Notes: a model not told the origin generated them from the sequence alone. A stretch of DNA of 13,076 nt from Burkholderiales bacterium (GCA_005793645.1 SXRG01000071.1:1-13076), one strand, 5' to 3'; counted from the stretch's first letter, positions 1-8,005 are shown. Numbers and translations: made by a program.

Positions 1-218
1 CCGGATTCGCCGTGTATATGCTCGCGGCATACGGTCACGGGCGCGGCGCAGAAGCGGTTTTGGGTGAATACGCCCACCGTTTCTGAATCCGGGGCGATTC
101 GCATCACCAGCAGGTCGCGACGACCGGGCTTTTTGATGCCGGCGCTGGCGATGCCGAGTTCGATGCCGGGTACAGGCAACAGGGCGGCGGGGTCTGGAGG
201 GACGAGTTTGACGGGCAT
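1..218 (-). CDS. argJ: ArgJ, bifunctional ornithine acetyltransferase/N-acetylglutamate synthase (N-terminal part only)
   Basis: The first 72 residues of ArgJ are present; the rest lies beyond the left edge. ArgJ moves the acetyl group from N-acetylornithine to glutamate in the cyclic arginine pathway, and many family members can also make N-acetylglutamate from acetyl-CoA. The product starts MPVKLVPPDPAALLPVPGIE and continues with an AGIKKPGRRDLL segment and the stretch GVFTQNRFCAAPV (about residues 51–63). This closely matches the conserved ArgJ N-terminus, in which FTxNxFxAAPV is a hallmark. An AAGG ribosome-binding sequence lies six bases before the ATG. The gene begins 37 bases after the stop of the helicase gene and may be co-transcribed with it. 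The autocleavage threonine and active site are outside the window, so intactness cannot be judged. Confidence 0.93.
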   Translation of the reverse strand, partial: MPVKLVPPDPAALLPVPGIELGIASAGIKKPGRRDLLVMRIAPDSETVGVFTQNRFCAAPVTVCREHIHGES

Positions 219-255
219 AAAGTACCTTGATTGGGGATTTTTGAATGGGCTGATT

Positions 256-3200
256 TTAGTCCGTACCCTCGGCCTCGGACAGAACAAAAACTTGGCCATC
301 GCCATAGATTAAAGCGGCCCTCACCGGCTGGCCCGGATAAAGTTGTGCAACCACCAAGACATAGGCCTGTATCTGCGTCTGGTGCGGCTTGGAGCGAACA
401 GCCAAATCCACTTCCTCCAGTCCGCCAGACTTGTAATCGATAACCCACCAGCCATCGGCCTGGCGCACCAGCCTGTCGATACGCCCCAAGACCCCGGCGG
501 CATCCACAAAATCCAGCTCATTGTGTACTTCCAAGCACTGCACCGGATCGAAAAAGCGTTGTGCTGCCGGGCTACTGCGGATGCACTCACTCACACGGGC
601 CACCGCCAAGAAGTCGTCTTTCGACAGCCCCATGCGTTCGCGCAAGATCTCCCCATCAAGTGCATCCCTGAGTTCCAGATAACGATGGACTCGGATGCCA
701 AACTCGACCCCGGGCGCGGTCGGCGCGATGCGTTCTCCAACGGGTTTCACATTGGGCGGGGCGGGTAGCAACACTGATCCTGTTTGTAGCCCTTCGGATA
801 CACCCTGCCCAACGGCTTCCAGATCCAGACTTCCGGGGCCCATGTCCCGGTCTCTCACCAAGGACAACCACGAGCCTTCCGGCGGCACAATGGCCTTACC
901 ACTCAGCACCAGAACCTGGCAGGCGCGGGTCATGGCCACATAGAGCAGATTGAGGCGCTCGCGCTCGGCCAAGGCCGCATCGGCCGCCAACAAGGCGTCC
1001 CTGCCTGAACCATACCACCCCTTCGTGCCCATCAACGAGAAATGGGTTGGTCGCTCCGAGTCAGGCGGCCAGTCAACAAGGATGTCTGGAACACTGCTAC
1101 CGGGTTTTTCGTCCGCCTTGATGAGATAAACGATCGGCGCCTCCAGTCCCTTGGCCGCATGGATGGTCATGATGCGCACCACATCACCGACGGCGACGGG
1201 TGCCTCGTCCGGCGCCTCGTCGCCCGCCTTTCTACTCAGAGCCATCAGACGATCGAGAAACTGCGGCAGGCTGGGATAACGACCCCCACCCAGTTTCAGG
1301 CCCAGGGCAAGGAGGGCACGCAGATTGGCCAACGCCGAGGGTGCACGGTCTGGCGGCAGCGCGGCTGCATAACGCATCTCCAAATTAGCCTCGTGATAAA
1401 TCCGGTCGAGCACATCATGCGGTGGCAAACGAGTCACCATCGCTTGCCAAGCCGTCAACTGGTGGGCCGCCCGTTGCAAGGGACCCGATAAACCCGACTG
1501 CCGGTACCTGAATTGCAGACGCATCAGCCACGGGCCCGCAGGTGCCGACTCCAAACCATCGCCGTGCGCCAACAGCCACAGATCGGCCTCGCTACACCCG
1601 TAAATTGGGCTGCGCAAGACCTGCGCCAAGGCCAGGTCATCCTCCGGATTGACCAGAACGCGCAGCAGAGCCAAGACATCCTCAATCTCCAGCGCGTCCA
1701 ACAGACCGCCCCGCCGACCGGTCAGATATGGAATGGCGGCCGTACGAAAAGCCGCCTCAAACGCCTCCAAACCATTGCGCTTAGCGCACAACACCAACAC
1801 ATCCGAATAGCGCGCCGGTCGGACTTGGGTCTGTCCGTCCGTATGAATCTCGACCTCGATCCGACCCACCAGACGACCAATATGCCCGGCTACGGCAGCA
1901 GCCTCGGCCGCCCGGTTATCCGGCGTCTCTGCGATGGCCTCATGCAAGGGGTTCCGCAGCTCCTGGCGGGGGGGCATGTCCGACCTCTCCGGTCTTTCCC
2001 CGTCCGCTGGAGCGATGAGACGCAAACAGCACCCCGGCCGTGACACCGCATGGGCCGTGTGCGCCACGAAATTCGGATAACGCTCACCCAGCGGCAAGAA
2101 GGTTTGGTTTATCCAGTCCACGATCGCGGGCGCGCAGCGCCGGGTCTGGTTTTCTGCCGCCGTGCGTGCCGAAAAATGGGTCTCAAGAAACTGCCGTGCC
2201 GCGCCGAACAAGCGCGCATCCGCTCGCCGAAAGCGGTAGATTGACTGCTTTGGATCGCCAACCAAAAAAACCGTCGGGCGAACACCATCGGCCCCGTAGG
2301 CCTCCAGCCAGACGCGCAAGATGCCCCATTGCACGGGATTGGCATCCTGAAACTCATCCAACAACAAATGCCGCCAGCGCGCATCCAAACGCGCCAACAA
2401 GGCATCGGCATGCTCCGGGCTGCGTAACAGGCGCGCCGTGAGCCATTCAGCATCCGAATGATCAAGGCCATCACGCTGCGCCTTTTGCTGCTGATAATGC
2501 GCGGCCAGATCGACCGCCAGCGGCAACCAATGGCGCTGTAACCAAAGGGCACGAACATCACGCTGACGAGATAGGGCGTGTTGCAGTGTCTCAGCCAAGG
2601 ATTCGTAAAGCTCAAAATAACGCACCACCCCGGTTGCGCCGAGCCGGCCCTCCATCGCCTTGCTCCACTTAATGTCCCGATAAGGCTCCTGTTCCGTGCT
2701 CAGCAAGGCCGCCACGAAGGCCTCTGGCACACCGCTCTCCAAGGCCTGTTCCAGACAAAGCGCCCGTTCACCACACTTCACGCCGCCGTTCTTTACCTGC
2801 AAAGGCAAAAACTCCCGACAGGCATCCCGAAAAACAGTCGAACGCACCAAATCGGCTAACGGCGTTTCATCTTCACTCACTCCCAGCGTGACAGCCAGGT
2901 CAGCGAGGCTCTCTGCCACCGGATCGGTCCGACACTCAGCCCACGCCAGCCAATCACCATAAACTGCAAGAAACGCGTGCAAGCGCTCCTTCAGGGTTTG
3001 CAGGGTTAAATCAGACGCTGCAAACAGGGCTTGCAGATCTGCATACAGAATCGCCTTATCCGCATGACGCAGCGTCTCCAGCCAGGTCTGCCAGGCCTCA
3101 TCGATCCGCAATGCCGTGTCATCGAGAATCTGGCTGGGCGCTCGTTCAACCAGCGGAGCGCGGGCCAGCAGGTGCAAAAACCAACCGTGAAAGGTCGTGA

Positions 3201-3561
3201 TCATCGGCCCCGGCCGCGCGCGTGCCACCTGTTCCAGCAGACCACGCGCCTTCGGCAACGCGGCCTCAGCTTCCGTCATGGAAAGGCCGCGTTTATGCAG
3301 AAAATCCAGAACCTTCGCGTCCTCTTCACTCGCCAGGAACAGGAGCCACTCCTCCAGCCGCGCCCGCATCTCGCCCGCCGCCTTGCGCGTAAAGGTGATT
3401 GCCAGCAAGGTGGAAGGCGGCTTACCCGCCAACAAAAGCCGCATCAAGCGCGACACCAGGAGCCAGGTCTTACCGCTACCCGCGCACGCCTCGACAACAA
3501 AACTGCCTTCGGGATCGAGCGTCTCGATCGGCGTCACTACGGATACCGGTTCAATGCTCAT
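256..3561 (-). CDS. addA: AddA/RecB-like UvrD-family helicase with C-terminal RecB-type nuclease
   Basis: A 1101-residue SF1A helicase-nuclease for processing double-strand DNA ends. Visible motifs: Walker A ACAGSGKT (25–32), motif Ia with TFTRKAAGEM (56–65), DEFQD (402–406), GDPKQSIYRFRR (435–446), TIHAAKGLE (799–807) and LLYVAMTRA (872–880). The C-terminal nuclease shows GxxxH (955–959), GRID (1026–1029), DYK (1042–1044) and QTQIQAY (1061–1067), the PD-(D/E)XK pattern of RecB/AddA, so helicase and nuclease both look intact. The open frame extends 16 codons upstream, but the ATG at 3561 is preferred because GGGGAG sits 5 bases before it and the product then starts MSIEPVSVV. The first 11 bases overlap the end of ygfX (ATGAGCATTGA), suggesting translational coupling. 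AddA normally works with AddB, and RecB with RecC and RecD; no partner gene is in the window. Whether it is AddA proper or a related family member cannot be settled here. Confidence 0.9.
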   Translation of the reverse strand: MSIEPVSVVTPIETLDPEGSFVVEACAGSGKTWLLVSRLMRLLLAGKPPSTLLAITFTRKAAGEMRARLEEWLLFLASEEDAKVLDFLHKRGLSMTEAEAALPKARGLLEQVARARPGPMITTFHGWFLHLLARAPLVERAPSQILDDTALRIDEAWQTWLETLRHADKAILYADLQALFAASDLTLQTLKERLHAFLAVYGDWLAWAECRTDPVAESLADLAVTLGVSEDETPLADLVRSTVFRDACREFLPLQVKNGGVKCGERALCLEQALESGVPEAFVAALLSTEQEPYRDIKWSKAMEGRLGATGVVRYFELYESLAETLQHALSRQRDVRALWLQRHWLPLAVDLAAHYQQQKAQRDGLDHSDAEWLTARLLRSPEHADALLARLDARWRHLLLDEFQDANPVQWGILRVWLEAYGADGVRPTVFLVGDPKQSIYRFRRADARLFGAARQFLETHFSARTAAENQTRRCAPAIVDWINQTFLPLGERYPNFVAHTAHAVSRPGCCLRLIAPADGERPERSDMPPRQELRNPLHEAIAETPDNRAAEAAAVAGHIGRLVGRIEVEIHTDGQTQVRPARYSDVLVLCAKRNGLEAFEAAFRTAAIPYLTGRRGGLLDALEIEDVLALLRVLVNPEDDLALAQVLRSPIYGCSEADLWLLAHGDGLESAPAGPWLMRLQFRYRQSGLSGPLQRAAHQLTAWQAMVTRLPPHDVLDRIYHEANLEMRYAAALPPDRAPSALANLRALLALGLKLGGGRYPSLPQFLDRLMALSRKAGDEAPDEAPVAVGDVVRIMTIHAAKGLEAPIVYLIKADEKPGSSVPDILVDWPPDSERPTHFSLMGTKGWYGSGRDALLAADAALAERERLNLLYVAMTRACQVLVLSGKAIVPPEGSWLSLVRDRDMGPGSLDLEAVGQGVSEGLQTGSVLLPAPPNVKPVGERIAPTAPGVEFGIRVHRYLELRDALDGEILRERMGLSKDDFLAVARVSECIRSSPAAQRFFDPVQCLEVHNELDFVDAAGVLGRIDRLVRQADGWWVIDYKSGGLEEVDLAVRSKPHQTQIQAYVLVVAQLYPGQPVRAALIYGDGQVFVLSEAEGTD

Positions 3562-3967
3562 GCGCTCCCCATCGACGCAGCCAAACACGCAGGCGGCGGA
3601 AATCATCACTGGACAGGCTGTCCGGCAGGATCAAAACACGCCGCTGCTCACCCTGTCCGTCTTTTTGCAGATTGAGAATCAAGGAGCAATACAGCGGAGT
3701 TACATGACTGGCCCCATCTACTTGGCAGACCACCCAAGGGCTGTCTGGCACAGCCCCTGCGCTGTAATACAACGCACCCTTCGGATCTGCACGCAGACGA
3801 CAGGTTTGCGGCGACGGCAACATGATCAACGATAAACCCACCAGCACGGAAGCCGTCCCCTGAACCACAAACGGCAGGTCAGCCAGACCAATTGCCAACC
3901 AGGCCAGACCATGCAGACCCCACAAGAGGGCGCGCATGATTCGGGAAGGTGCCAATTCAAAGGTCAT
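3551..3967 (-). CDS. ygfX: YgfX/CptA family inner-membrane protein
   Basis: A 138-residue protein with two closely spaced hydrophobic segments (about 12–30 and 33–50) followed by a soluble domain. It ends in ILPDSLSSDDFRRLRVWLRR (about 113–132), the typical conserved tail of the YgfX family. Length matches E. coli YgfX (about 135). The E. coli protein, also called CptA, has been reported as a membrane toxin affecting FtsZ and MreB and is encoded beside sdhE (cptB); no sdhE is adjacent here. The open frame could start at 4114, but the ATG at 3967 is chosen because GGAG lies 5 bases upstream and the product begins MTFELAPSR just before the first membrane segment, as in the family. The 3' end overlaps the helicase start by 11 bases. 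It is divergent from dacB, with 61 bases between the starts. Family assignment is good; a toxin role in this organism is inference. Confidence 0.82.
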   Translation of the reverse strand: MTFELAPSRIMRALLWGLHGLAWLAIGLADLPFVVQGTASVLVGLSLIMLPSPQTCRLRADPKGALYYSAGAVPDSPWVVCQVDGASHVTPLYCSLILNLQKDGQGEQRRVLILPDSLSSDDFRRLRVWLRRWGAHEH

Positions 3968-4028
3968 CCGATCTCCAGACTCCACCGCTACAATACCAAC
4001 ACTGCACACCAAAGCCTTTCTTTGTTTG
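3968..4028. promoter_or_regulatory. Divergent promoter region between ygfX and dacB
   Basis: These 61 bases separate the divergent starts of ygfX and dacB, so both need signals in or near here. A TACAAT hexamer at 3989–3994 on the plus strand could be a −10 for dacB, with transcription starting near 4001. Its reverse complement ATTGTA overlaps TATTGT on the minus strand (3991–3996), a possible −10 for ygfX. No good −35 is visible for either. ygfX has a clear GGAG ribosome-binding sequence; dacB has none, the bases before its ATG being pyrimidine-rich. Confidence 0.3.
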
Positions 4029-5483
4029 ATGCCCGCCAACGTACAACGCTTCTCGTGCCTCGCCGCGTTTTGTCTCGCCGCACTGTACCTGGGTCTCCCA
4101 GCACAGGCGGCCACGCCCCTACCTTTGCCCGTTACTCAAGCCCTCGCGCGCGCCAACATACCTGCCGAGGCCATCGGTCTTTGGGTGCAACCCAACGGCC
4201 AGACCGAGCCCAGACACATCCATCAGGAACAACGCACCTTCAACCCGGCATCGGTGCTAAAACTCGTCACCACCCTGGCCGCCCTAGACTATTTTGGCCC
4301 CGCACACACCTTCCAGACCGAGATACTGATCGATGGCCCGATCCAGAATGGCGTCCTAGACGGCTCGCTCTATATCCGGGGCGGCGGTGATCCAACCCTG
4401 ACTACCGAGCGCACCTCCGCTCTGTTGCGCGCCCTGCGCGCCCGTGGATTGCAAACCATCCGTGGCGATCTGATCCTAGATGGCCAGTATTATGCCCTGA
4501 CTACCCCAAACCCAGCCGAATTCGATGGTGCCGCAGAACGACCCTACAATGCCCCACCAGCCGCCTTGCTGTTTAATTACAACACCCTAGCCCTCACCTT
4601 TACACCGCACAATGGGGGCATTGAGGTCCGCGCCGACCCCCCAGCCTTGACGCTCAAAGCAGAGATACGCGCGAGCAATGGGCCCTGTAATGGGTGGCAG
4701 GAACGCCTGAAACCCGTCATCAATGGCCGCGAACTTCATCTACAGGGTGACTATCCCCAGGCCTGTGGCGCACGAACGGCCTGGTTCAATCTACTCCCCC
4801 CCGCCGACAACAACCGCCTCCACCTCACCAGCTTATGGCAAGAGATCGGCGGCCGCCTCGACGGGCAGATCCGCGACGGAACGACCCCCAATACCGCTCA
4901 AAGTTTCTTCAAGTTCGCTTCGCGTCCACTGGCCGAAATCGTGCGCGACATCAACAAACACAGCAACAATGTCATGACCCGCATGCTGTTCCTGAATTTG
5001 GGGGCCGCCCAGTCTGAGGCCCCCGCCACTCCAGAAAAGGCGCAGCGGGCCGTTAATGCTTGGCTGGCCCGGCGAGGCATCACCCTGCCAGGTCTCGTCA
5101 TGGATAATGGTGCCGGACTGTCCCGCGAGGCCAGCCTGACGCCTGCAGGCCTAGGTCAACTACTGCACTGGGCCCGTACACAGCCCTGGTTTTTCGAATT
5201 TGCCGCATCCTTGCCCGCCTTAGGCATCGACGGAACACTGCAAAAACGCAGCACCCCGCCCCACCTGATCGGGCGCGCCTATCTCAAGACCGGTAGCCTG
5301 CGCGGGGTTCGTGCCTGGGCAGGTTATCTGCAGGACGAACGCAGCGCCGGAGCCAACGGATGGCACACCCTGGTTCTGATGATCAACCACCCCAACGCCC
5401 ATGAAGCGGGGCCAATCCTAGATAGCCTGCTCAATACGCTCACCTCTCCCGTTGACGAATCCAAACGCCCATCCAGCGATTAA
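4029..5483 (+). CDS. dacB: DacB, D-alanyl-D-alanine carboxypeptidase/endopeptidase (PBP4 type, peptidase S13)
   Basis: A 484-residue periplasmic penicillin-binding protein that trims or cleaves peptidoglycan peptides. All three active-site motifs are present: SVLK (75–78, catalytic serine then lysine) in NPASVLKLVTT, SNN (312–314) in NKHSNNVMTR, and KTG (420–422) in YLKTGSLRGV. The family motif DNGAGLSR (about 359–366) is also seen. The N-terminus is a signal peptide: arginine at 7, a hydrophobic core, then LPAQA with likely cleavage after residue 27. The frame is open from 3936, but the ATG at 4029 places the signal peptide correctly and avoids overlap with divergent ygfX; no good ribosome-binding sequence precedes it. 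Length is close to E. coli PBP4 (477). Cysteines near 220 and 246 could form a disulfide. It appears to be transcribed alone, since 312 non-coding bases follow. Confidence 0.95.
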   Translation: MPANVQRFSCLAAFCLAALYLGLPAQAATPLPLPVTQALARANIPAEAIGLWVQPNGQTEPRHIHQEQRTFNPASVLKLVTTLAALDYFGPAHTFQTEILIDGPIQNGVLDGSLYIRGGGDPTLTTERTSALLRALRARGLQTIRGDLILDGQYYALTTPNPAEFDGAAERPYNAPPAALLFNYNTLALTFTPHNGGIEVRADPPALTLKAEIRASNGPCNGWQERLKPVINGRELHLQGDYPQACGARTAWFNLLPPADNNRLHLTSLWQEIGGRLDGQIRDGTTPNTAQSFFKFASRPLAEIVRDINKHSNNVMTRMLFLNLGAAQSEAPATPEKAQRAVNAWLARRGITLPGLVMDNGAGLSREASLTPAGLGQLLHWARTQPWFFEFAASLPALGIDGTLQKRSTPPHLIGRAYLKTGSLRGVRAWAGYLQDERSAGANGWHTLVLMINHPNAHEAGPILDSLLNTLTSPVDESKRPSSD

Positions 5484-5573
5484 TCGCCGACTTACGCAGA
5501 ATAACAGCAACTACTTACACACATTAGGGCATATCCTTCGTCATAGACATCACATCACTTTCTGATCTCCATC

Positions 5574-5597
5574 AACAATATGTAAGGTATTGTTTTT
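5574..5597. repeat. Short inverted repeat followed by a T-run
   Basis: AACAATA (5574–5580) and TATTGTT (5588–5594) are perfect 7-base complements around the loop TGTAAGG, and the right arm runs into more Ts to 5597. The shape resembles an intrinsic terminator for dacB, but the stem is almost all A–T and would be weak. It could equally be an operator upstream of the putative priA promoter, or chance in an AT-rich stretch. Confidence 0.35.
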
Positions 5598-5621
5598 AAT
5601 CTGAAAAATATTTTGTATAAA
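5590..5621 (+). promoter_or_regulatory. Possible promoter for priA
   Basis: TATAAA at 5616–5621 is a good −10 candidate. A T-rich hexamer TTTTTA (5593–5598) lies 17 bases upstream, and TTGTTT (5590–5595) lies 20 bases upstream. Neither is a strong −35. Transcription would start near 5628 and give priA a leader of about 168 bases carrying the DnaA-box cluster. The alternative is that this AT-rich block is a DNA-unwinding or protein-binding element rather than a promoter. Confidence 0.3.
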
Positions 5622-5680
5622 TCGTTTGCAAGGGCGCATGAACCCCGTGTTTATCAGGGATTAACCCCGTTTGAAGCCTG

Positions 5681-5715
5681 TTTTACACAGACTTATCCAC
5701 AGAATTTGTGGTTAA
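5681..5715. promoter_or_regulatory. DnaA-box cluster (three boxes, one perfect)
   Basis: TTATCCACA at 5693–5701 matches the high-affinity DnaA box exactly. TTTTACACA at 5681–5689, same orientation, differs from TTATNCACA at one base. TGTGGTTAA at 5707–5715 reads TTAACCACA on the minus strand, also one mismatch. The second and third boxes form an imperfect inverted repeat with 10-base arms (CTTATCCACA at 5692–5701 and TGTGGTTAAG at 5707–5716, one mismatch, 5-base spacer). Two boxes in tandem plus one facing them within 35 bases is unlikely by chance. It sits 80 bases before priA, so DnaA control of priA is plausible; a wider replication-control role is possible. Confidence 0.65.
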
Positions 5716-5795
5716 GTTTTTCATACCAGTCGGGTCAATCAGTTCGACCATCTTCAGAGAATTTACTTTAACTTGGACAGGATGTTGGCCGGTTT

Positions 5796-7979
5796 ATGAC
5801 GCAGCACATTGCACAAGTCGCCATTGATATCCCTTTAGCCCGCCTCTTCGATTACCGAACGATAGAGGCCGAACCGGGGGATATAGGACGAAGGGTTATC
5901 GTGCCCTTCGGGAAGGGCCGCGCAGAGGGTTTGCAGGTCGGGATTCTGGTCGCCCTCGTGGCGCCGGGCGAGCACGATGCAGTTGCGCCAGAGGCAACGC
6001 TAAAACCCCTGCACAGCATTGATCGTGACCTCGCTCCCTTGCCGGCCGACCTGATCAATCTGGCCCGCTTCGCGGCAAACTACTACCAGTTTCCGCTCGG
6101 GGCAACCCTACTTGGATTCCTTCCTCCGGCCCTGCGTCAACTGCGTTTTCGGTTGCCGCCACCGCCAGCCTATCGCCTGACGGAAGCCGGGCGTCAGCAC
6201 ATCGCAACGCTCAAACCCAACGCTCGCGCCCAGCAAACCTTGGCGGCCCGACTGAACGAGGGCGCACAGGCCCGGGAGGCGCTCAAACCCTTCAATGCGC
6301 ACCTCACCCGCTGGCTCCGGGAAGGCTGGGTAGAGGGCTGCCTCCCAAGGGCCGATCACACCCCCACCATCGCGCCGCCGCTAACAGACGAACAAGAGGC
6401 CACACTGACCGCCCTTCGCCAGTCGCATGGCTTCGGAATCCATCTCATCCACGGGATTACCGGCAGCGGCAAGACGGAGGTCTACTTACAACGCAGCGCC
6501 GATATCATAGCCGCCGGTCAGCAGGTCCTAATTCTGGTCCCAGAGATCCACCTCACACCCCAATTCACCGAGCGGATCCTGCACCGCTTTCCCAACCAGC
6601 ATATCGTCCTGCTGCACAGTCTGCTAGCGGATGGCGAACGCCTGGCGGCCTGGATGAGCTGTTTAACAGGTAAAGCAGATATTGTTCTTGGCACCCGCCT
6701 CGCCCTCTTTGCGCCCCTAGCTCGCCTGGGCCTGATTGTGGTCGATGAAGAACACGACACCTCCTACAAACAAGGCGAGGGCCTGCGCTATTCGGCCCGT
6801 GATCTCGCCATCTGGCGCGCCCGTCAGACAAACGCCCAGATCCTCCTCGGCTCGGCAACCCCCTCACTAGAGACCTGGCATAACGCCCGACGCGGCCGCT
6901 ATCCGCTACACACCCTGGCCGCACGGGCCATACGCGGGGCCGCCCTGCCTGAAATTCGCCTCATCGATACTCGCACCGACCGGCCACGCCAAGGCCTATC
7001 GCGCACCCTCACCGAGGCAATCGAGGCCGGTCTCAAACGCGGCGAGCAAAGCCTGATTTTTATCAACCGGCGTGGCTATGCCCCAGCCTTGGTCTGCAAT
7101 GCCTGCCAGCATATCGTCGATTGTCCCCGCTGTACCGCACATCAAGTCCTGCATCGGGGCTCGCAAGGCAACCGATTGCTCTGCCATCACTGTGGCCATG
7201 AGCAACCGGCCCCATCCACCTGTCCAAACTGTGGCTCTCACGATTTGCGCGCGGGTGGACAAGGGACACAACGGGTAGAAGAAACCCTCGCCGAACGCTT
7301 TCCAGGGGCGCGCATCCTTCGTGTCGATCGCGACAGCACCCGCCGAAAGGGGGAATTTGCCGCCATGCGCGAGGCCATCCAACGCCACGAGGTTGACCTC
7401 ATCGTCGGTACCCAGATCCTGGCCAAAGGCCACGACTTTCCAGACCTCACCCAAGTCGGGATCATCGGTGCTGACCACGCCTTACAGGCACCCGACTTCC
7501 GCGCCAGTGAGCGACTTTTCGCCCAGCTCATGCAAGTCAGCGGGCGAGCTGGGCGGGCTGAAAAACCCGGCACGGTCTGGATCCAGACCGACTGGCCACA
7601 ACACCCCCTCTTTGTCGCGCTACGCCACCACGACTATGCCGGTTTTGCCCAGCACACCCTGCGCGAACGGCGCGAATCCGGCCTACCGCCTTTCATGCAT
7701 TTAGCCATCTTGCGGGCCGAGGCCGCCCACATGACCTCGGCAATCGCCTTTCTGGAGACCGCCAAGGCCTGTCTGCCCAGCCCCGCTTCGGTCACTCTGT
7801 TCGACCCCGTCGCTGCCCTTATCACTCGCATTGCCCATCACGAACGCGCCCAGTTATTGGTGCAATCCACCCACCGCGAAGCCCTGCAAGCCTACCTAAA
7901 ACTCTGGACCCCCCTGCTGAGAACCTTACCGACACGAGGCGTGCGCTGGTCGCTGGATGTGGATCCAACCGAATTCTAG
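5796..7979 (+). CDS. priA: PriA, primosomal replication-restart helicase (3'–5')
   Basis: A 727-residue SF2 helicase that recognises stalled forks and D-loops and directs reloading of the replicative helicase. The N-terminal DNA-binding domain starts MTQHIAQVAIDIPL and includes the family-typical RRVIVPFGKGRAEG. The helicase core has Walker A GITGSGKT (220–227), DEEH (317–320), GSATPSLE (352–359), GTQILAKGHDF (538–548) and QVSGRAGR (580–587). Inserted between the helicase halves is the zinc-binding region with all eight cysteines (434, 437, 443, 446, 463, 466, 476, 479). Length fits E. coli PriA (732). Only a weak AGGA about 12 bases upstream serves as a ribosome-binding sequence, yet the N-terminus aligns with the family, so the ATG at 5796 is kept. 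The upstream DnaA boxes suggest a link to replication control. It is followed 54 bases later by argS. Confidence 0.97.
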   Translation: MTQHIAQVAIDIPLARLFDYRTIEAEPGDIGRRVIVPFGKGRAEGLQVGILVALVAPGEHDAVAPEATLKPLHSIDRDLAPLPADLINLARFAANYYQFPLGATLLGFLPPALRQLRFRLPPPPAYRLTEAGRQHIATLKPNARAQQTLAARLNEGAQAREALKPFNAHLTRWLREGWVEGCLPRADHTPTIAPPLTDEQEATLTALRQSHGFGIHLIHGITGSGKTEVYLQRSADIIAAGQQVLILVPEIHLTPQFTERILHRFPNQHIVLLHSLLADGERLAAWMSCLTGKADIVLGTRLALFAPLARLGLIVVDEEHDTSYKQGEGLRYSARDLAIWRARQTNAQILLGSATPSLETWHNARRGRYPLHTLAARAIRGAALPEIRLIDTRTDRPRQGLSRTLTEAIEAGLKRGEQSLIFINRRGYAPALVCNACQHIVDCPRCTAHQVLHRGSQGNRLLCHHCGHEQPAPSTCPNCGSHDLRAGGQGTQRVEETLAERFPGARILRVDRDSTRRKGEFAAMREAIQRHEVDLIVGTQILAKGHDFPDLTQVGIIGADHALQAPDFRASERLFAQLMQVSGRAGRAEKPGTVWIQTDWPQHPLFVALRHHDYAGFAQHTLRERRESGLPPFMHLAILRAEAAHMTSAIAFLETAKACLPSPASVTLFDPVAALITRIAHHERAQLLVQSTHREALQAYLKLWTPLLRTLPTRGVRWSLDVDPTEF

Positions 7980-8005
7980 TAACCCGCGCAGGAGTCTGTC
8001 GAGGC

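Larger units (their letters stand above)
5484..5795. other. AT-rich non-coding region between dacB and priA
   Basis: This 312-base stretch holds no convincing gene and is clearly richer in A and T than its neighbours, especially at 5574–5625. From left to right it contains a weak DnaA-box-like TTACACACA (5515–5523), an inverted repeat (5574–5594), a possible promoter (−10 near 5616), a DnaA-box-like TTATACAAA on the minus strand (5612–5620), a direct repeat AACCCCGT (5641–5648 and 5663–5670) and a compact DnaA-box cluster (5681–5715). The last 80 bases lead into priA without a strong ribosome-binding sequence; AGGA lies about 12 bases before the ATG. No tRNA, clear riboswitch or strong GC-rich terminator was seen. 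Confidence 0.7.

Noticed and set aside
3031..3835. Long plus-strand open frames (up to 214 codons) opposite the helicase gene
   Set aside because: They are antisense to a gene with all helicase motifs, are rich in Arg, Gln and Pro without domains, and arise from GC-rich codon use.
3968..4114. Upstream extension of YgfX by 49 residues
   Set aside because: It would cross the divergent dacB start, has no family similarity, and the ATG at 3967 has a good ribosome-binding sequence.
6996..7573. Minus-strand open frames of 111 and 160 codons inside priA
   Set aside because: They lie opposite the conserved zinc-binding and helicase part of priA and show no recognisable domain or ribosome-binding sequence.
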